Positions 61,494 through 64,000 of a stretch of DNA of 64,000 nucleotides are shown piece by piece. Source of the DNA: an uncultured Bacilli bacterium. GTDB taxonomy: Bacteria; Bacillota_I; Bacilli_A; RF39; UBA660. Made by a program: the position numbers and the translations under genes. How positions within the stretch are numbered: the first letter of the stretch is position 1; each line of letters starts with the position of its first letter. Under the pieces are notes generated by a model, which worked only from the letters and a program-made list of their open reading frames with translations, searched no databases and was not told the DNA's origin. The stretch spans positions 1 to 64,000 of the forward strand of contig CAKPDM010000005.1 of the NCBI GenBank assembly GCA_934148995.1. Reading direction: 5' to 3'.

Positions 61494-61591
61494 TTTATTC
61501 CACGATAAAAGAAAGTAAGTTCTTTTTCTAAATTAGTAAGTACTTCCCCCCCCCACGTTAATTTATAGTTAACTTGAGTTAATTGATACAT
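61484..61591 (-). CDS. Leader peptide of surface locus 3 with poly-G tract (35 residues)
   Basis: ATG at 61591 after GGGAGTAGGTG. The peptide begins MYQLTQVNYKLTWGGEVLT and ends LTFFYRGIKID. TGG GGG GGG G, codons 13-16, contains nine consecutive Gs (61546-61554). With nine Gs the frame reaches the TAG inside the terminator arm; with eight it stops at a TAG, and with ten at a TAA, both well before the terminator. The C-terminal LTFFY resembles the PAFFY/PTFFF of the other leaders. Confidence 0.55.
   Translation of the reverse strand: MYQLTQVNYKLTWGGEVLTNLEKELTFFYRGIKID
61546..61554. repeat. Homopolymer tract of nine G/C
   Basis: Nine Cs on the plus strand in a region otherwise about 75% AT; it lies inside the leader reading frame and is prone to slippage. 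Confidence 0.9.
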
Positions 61592-61638
61592 ACTAACACC
61601 TACTCCCTATTTTAATTATCAGTATTCTTGACATTTTA

Positions 61639-61667
61639 ATATTATCATAATATTTGACATTTTACAA
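61639..61667 (-). promoter_or_regulatory. Promoter of surface locus 3
   Basis: TTGTAA (61662-61667), 17-base spacer, TAATAT (61639-61644), followed by AAAATGTCAAGAATACTGATAA as in loci 1 and 2. Confidence 0.75.
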
Positions 61668-61744
61668 TTAATTTATCTTGAATTGTATCTATTATAATAA
61701 TATCATGGAAATAATAAGAACTTTGTCGTATTGTTTTAATTAAA

Positions 61745-61782
61745 ATAAAAAGATAAATCTATATTTTAAACATCGACTTATC
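61745..61782 (-). terminator. Intrinsic terminator after the U32 gene
   Basis: GATAAGTC pairs with GATTTATC, followed by TTTTTATTTTAATT. Confidence 0.65.
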
Positions 61783-61800
61783 CTTGAATAAAACTAATAC

Positions 61801-63771
61801 TTAGTTAATATTACTAATAAACTCTACATTATCAATAACTTTTTCATTTCTATCTATTTTATATGGTGAATAAATATGTGTTAATCTACCGTCATATTTT
61901 ACTTTAAATGTTCTTTTCTTTGGTTCTTCTAAATGATAACTATCAGTATTATCTATTTCTAAAACGTTACCTTTAATAGTCATTACTTCATTATTAATAT
62001 TATTTTCCACAAACAAAGTTATACTTGTCTTTTCTTTTATTTCCCTAGCTAGCATATTAAGTTCATTATCTGTTAATTCGGTTGATAAAGTAACACCTTT
62101 ATAACCATAATATGCTAAGAAATAAGCTGTATAAGAATTGGTAATATTACAACTACTAGCTGCTATAAAGTCCTTTCCTCTACCATCAATAATTTCATGA
62201 ATGATACCACTTTTTTCTTTTATTTCAAACTGACAAGCAGGTATTTCTTTATAATTAGTTATACAAGTGCTACCCACATCAACATAATCTAAGTTAATTC
62301 TATTAATATCTGGTTCTTTAAAGGTCATTCTTAACCTACCAATCAATCTTTCTGATAGAGTTCTTCTGATAATATTAATCTCTGTCATGGGAATAAAAAT
62401 ATCATCATCCATTTTCACTTCAATATTCTTAGGACTAAAAGGTGTATTACCTAATTTTTCTACTTGTGAAAGAAGTCTTTCTTTAGTAACAGCAGCATTT
62501 CTTGCTTGTTCTACTATATTGCCCTGTTCTTTTACCTCAATATTATCTTTAATAAATACTATTTCAAATGGTTTATTTTTCTTAGCCGTAACTTTAATAT
62601 GAATTGGTACTTTTCTAGTAATAGTATCAAAACTAGTCATTAATTTATGATTAGTAGTTAAAGATACTGTATCTAAAGACGTAAGACCAATCTTATTATC
62701 AAGCATTATCTTTTGCTTAGGATTACCTTTGGATATTAATTTATCATTCATATCATAAAGATAATTAACGATCATTCCTTTACCACTTTCTAAGAATCTA
62801 ATACCATCTTCTTGATTTAGTTCTTTATCTAGTAAGATGATTATCTTATCATCAGTTACTTCCAATACTTTACCAATAGGTAAGCCGATATGATTAGGTG
62901 ATATTTTATTTATTAAATCTTTACTAGCAAGTAAATGTCCTTTAGTAAAACCACGATAAAATAAACTCTGTAAGTTTTCCTTTTCTATTTCTGTAATCTC
63001 TTCCCCGTTAAGTATCTTACGATAATAGTTAGTAATAAAACCAACATAACTAGGACTTTTCATTCTTCCTTCAATTTTTAAACTATCAACATAAGGAGTT
63101 AATCTCCTAACATCTTCACTTAGATTCAACTCTTTCATAGAAAGAAGATAACCTTCATTAACTAATTTATCAGCTTTATATAATTTCCAAGGAAAACGAC
63201 AACATCCAGCACATTCCCCCCTATTACCACTTCTACCTCCTAGTACTTGGGACATTAAACATCTGCCAGAATAACTTACACAAAGTGCTCCATGAACAAA
63301 TACTTCCTTCTCGATTGGAGTCTCAATCTGTTTTATCTCTTCAAGAGACATTTCTCTTGGTAACACTACTCTTTTAACGCCTAACTTGTAAAGAAAATCA
63401 ATTCCTTCTTTAGAAACATTATGAGCTTGCGTAGAAGCATGAATTTCAAGATTAGGAAACTTCTTAAGACATAAACAAATCATTCCAAAGTCTTGCATTA
63501 AGATAGCATCTACTCCATTAGCATATAGAAATTCTACTTGATCTAGAAACTCTTCTACTTCATTTTCTTTTACTAATGTGTTCATCGTCACATAAATTTT
63601 AACACCATAAATTTTTCCGATTCTTATGGCTTCTTTTAATTCCTCATCAGAAAAATTTAGAGCATATGCGCGTGCTCCAAATTTCTTTCCTGATAAATAA
63701 ATAGCATCTGCACCATTATTAATTGCTGCTATTAAACTTTCTTTATTTCCTGCTGGTGCTAATAGCTCCAT
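61801..63771 (-). CDS. U32 family peptidase (RNA hydroxylation-type)
   Basis: A 656-residue protein starting MELLAPAGNKESLIAAINNG. The U32 signature is EVFVHGALCVSYSGRCLMSQ followed by GNRGECAGCCRFPWKLY, whose four cysteines probably hold an iron-sulphur cluster. The C-terminal DUF3656-type region follows after residue 380. Members such as TrhP/YegQ, YrrN/YrrO and RlhA act in tRNA or rRNA hydroxylation rather than as collagenases. The exact substrate cannot be read from sequence. Ribosome site AGAAGGTGG. Confidence 0.9.
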   Translation of the reverse strand: MELLAPAGNKESLIAAINNGADAIYLSGKKFGARAYALNFSDEELKEAIRIGKIYGVKIYVTMNTLVKENEVEEFLDQVEFLYANGVDAILMQDFGMICLCLKKFPNLEIHASTQAHNVSKEGIDFLYKLGVKRVVLPREMSLEEIKQIETPIEKEVFVHGALCVSYSGRCLMSQVLGGRSGNRGECAGCCRFPWKLYKADKLVNEGYLLSMKELNLSEDVRRLTPYVDSLKIEGRMKSPSYVGFITNYYRKILNGEEITEIEKENLQSLFYRGFTKGHLLASKDLINKISPNHIGLPIGKVLEVTDDKIIILLDKELNQEDGIRFLESGKGMIVNYLYDMNDKLISKGNPKQKIMLDNKIGLTSLDTVSLTTNHKLMTSFDTITRKVPIHIKVTAKKNKPFEIVFIKDNIEVKEQGNIVEQARNAAVTKERLLSQVEKLGNTPFSPKNIEVKMDDDIFIPMTEINIIRRTLSERLIGRLRMTFKEPDINRINLDYVDVGSTCITNYKEIPACQFEIKEKSGIIHEIIDGRGKDFIAASSCNITNSYTAYFLAYYGYKGVTLSTELTDNELNMLAREIKEKTSITLFVENNINNEVMTIKGNVLEIDNTDSYHLEEPKKRTFKVKYDGRLTHIYSPYKIDRNEKVIDNVEFISNIN

Positions 63772-63782
63772 ATTCCACCTTC

Positions 63783-64000
63783 TTATCTAATTTCTGATAC
63801 ACTACAAGAGGTATTAGGAATAGTTTTTAAATTATAATTTCTCTTTTTACTGACCTTGGAATTGCAAACTAAAGAGTAAGTATACTTACCATTACTTTTA
63901 TTCTTAGTATATCTAATCTTAGAATTTGAACAATTATAATCAGTATCATTATATGGTTTAATTAAATCACTAGAAAGCAATTCCTGATAACTTATTTCAA
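63783..64000 (-). CDS. C-terminal end of a prepilin-like or surface protein
   Basis: Only the last 72 codons are inside the window; the frame is open through the right edge. It reads EISYQELLSSDLIKPYNDTD, then YNCSNSKIRYTKNKSNGKYT and SLVCNSKVSKKRNYNL, ending SCSVSEIR. The pattern xxSYxELxxSxLIxxYND followed by two cysteine pairs is common in C-terminal globular domains of pseudopilin-like exported proteins of gut Bacilli. It ends 12 bases before the U32 start. Confidence 0.5.
   Translation of the reverse strand, partial: EISYQELLSSDLIKPYNDTDYNCSNSKIRYTKNKSNGKYTYSLVCNSKVSKKRNYNLKTIPNTSCSVSEIR

Overview
The window is very AT-rich and has the look of an uncultured Bacillota genome of the class Bacilli. 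Supporting signs are Gram-positive style ribosome sites, T-box leaders, a dcw division cluster, YneF, a SigK-type sporulation sigma factor, a SpoVID-like LysM protein, a CotS/YutH-like coat kinase and PASTA-bearing penicillin-binding proteins. TGA is used as a real stop, for example in coupled ATGA junctions, so the standard bacterial code applies. Almost all genes lie on the minus strand; the exceptions are a SpoVD-like PBP, a small membrane protein, an Rpn nuclease with its C-terminal duplicate, and an XRE regulator.

Layout, left to right: the N-terminus of a replication-initiator-like protein; a Rickettsia-type valyl-tRNA synthetase behind a truncated bacterial ValRS under a valine T-box; an amidoligase cassette with two membrane proteins; lon; a group with a DUF4143 ATPase, an EVE-like/HNH endonuclease, MutT and two flavoproteins; a surface-protein locus (14.8-18.4 kb); a PBP, a large zinc protease and the spore-coat-type genes; a free-standing structured RNA with its own promoter and terminator (6S RNA candidate); relA; trpS with a Trp T-box; sigK; priA; the dcw cluster ftsZ-ftsA-pbp-ftsL-rsmH with a decayed mraZ but an intact MraZ operator; Rpn modules; ldh and an ABC exporter; a second surface-protein locus (43.5-47.5 kb); pheST with a Phe T-box; frr; more Rpn genes; topA, rnhB, yqeY and MBL genes; a third surface-protein locus (59.5-61.7 kb); a U32 peptidase; and the end of a further gene.

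The most striking content is the surface-protein family. Three intact paralogues (about 620 residues: signal anchor, TasA/camelysin-like region, lectin-like C-terminus) each carry near the C-terminus a 125-128 bp segment, unusually GC-rich for this genome. Its constant codons are identical to the base across the copies, while scattered codons differ at positions that fit adenine mutagenesis. This is the signature of variable repeats of a diversity-generating retroelement (DGR) acting in trans; no reverse transcriptase or template was found in the window. A fourth copy is interrupted by two in-frame TGA codons and has an AT-rich, non-matching variable segment.

Each surface locus is preceded by the same kind of leader: a TTGTWA-N17-TANNAT promoter, a Shine-Dalgarno sequence, a 24-35 codon leader peptide, and an intrinsic terminator whose 5' arm contains the leader stop codon. 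This suggests translation-coupled antitermination. The third leader carries a run of nine Gs in its reading frame, a probable phase-variation switch. relA has the same arrangement with an unrelated 38-residue peptide. Together these point to a surface antigen system that may be diversified by a retroelement and switched by leader-peptide attenuation.
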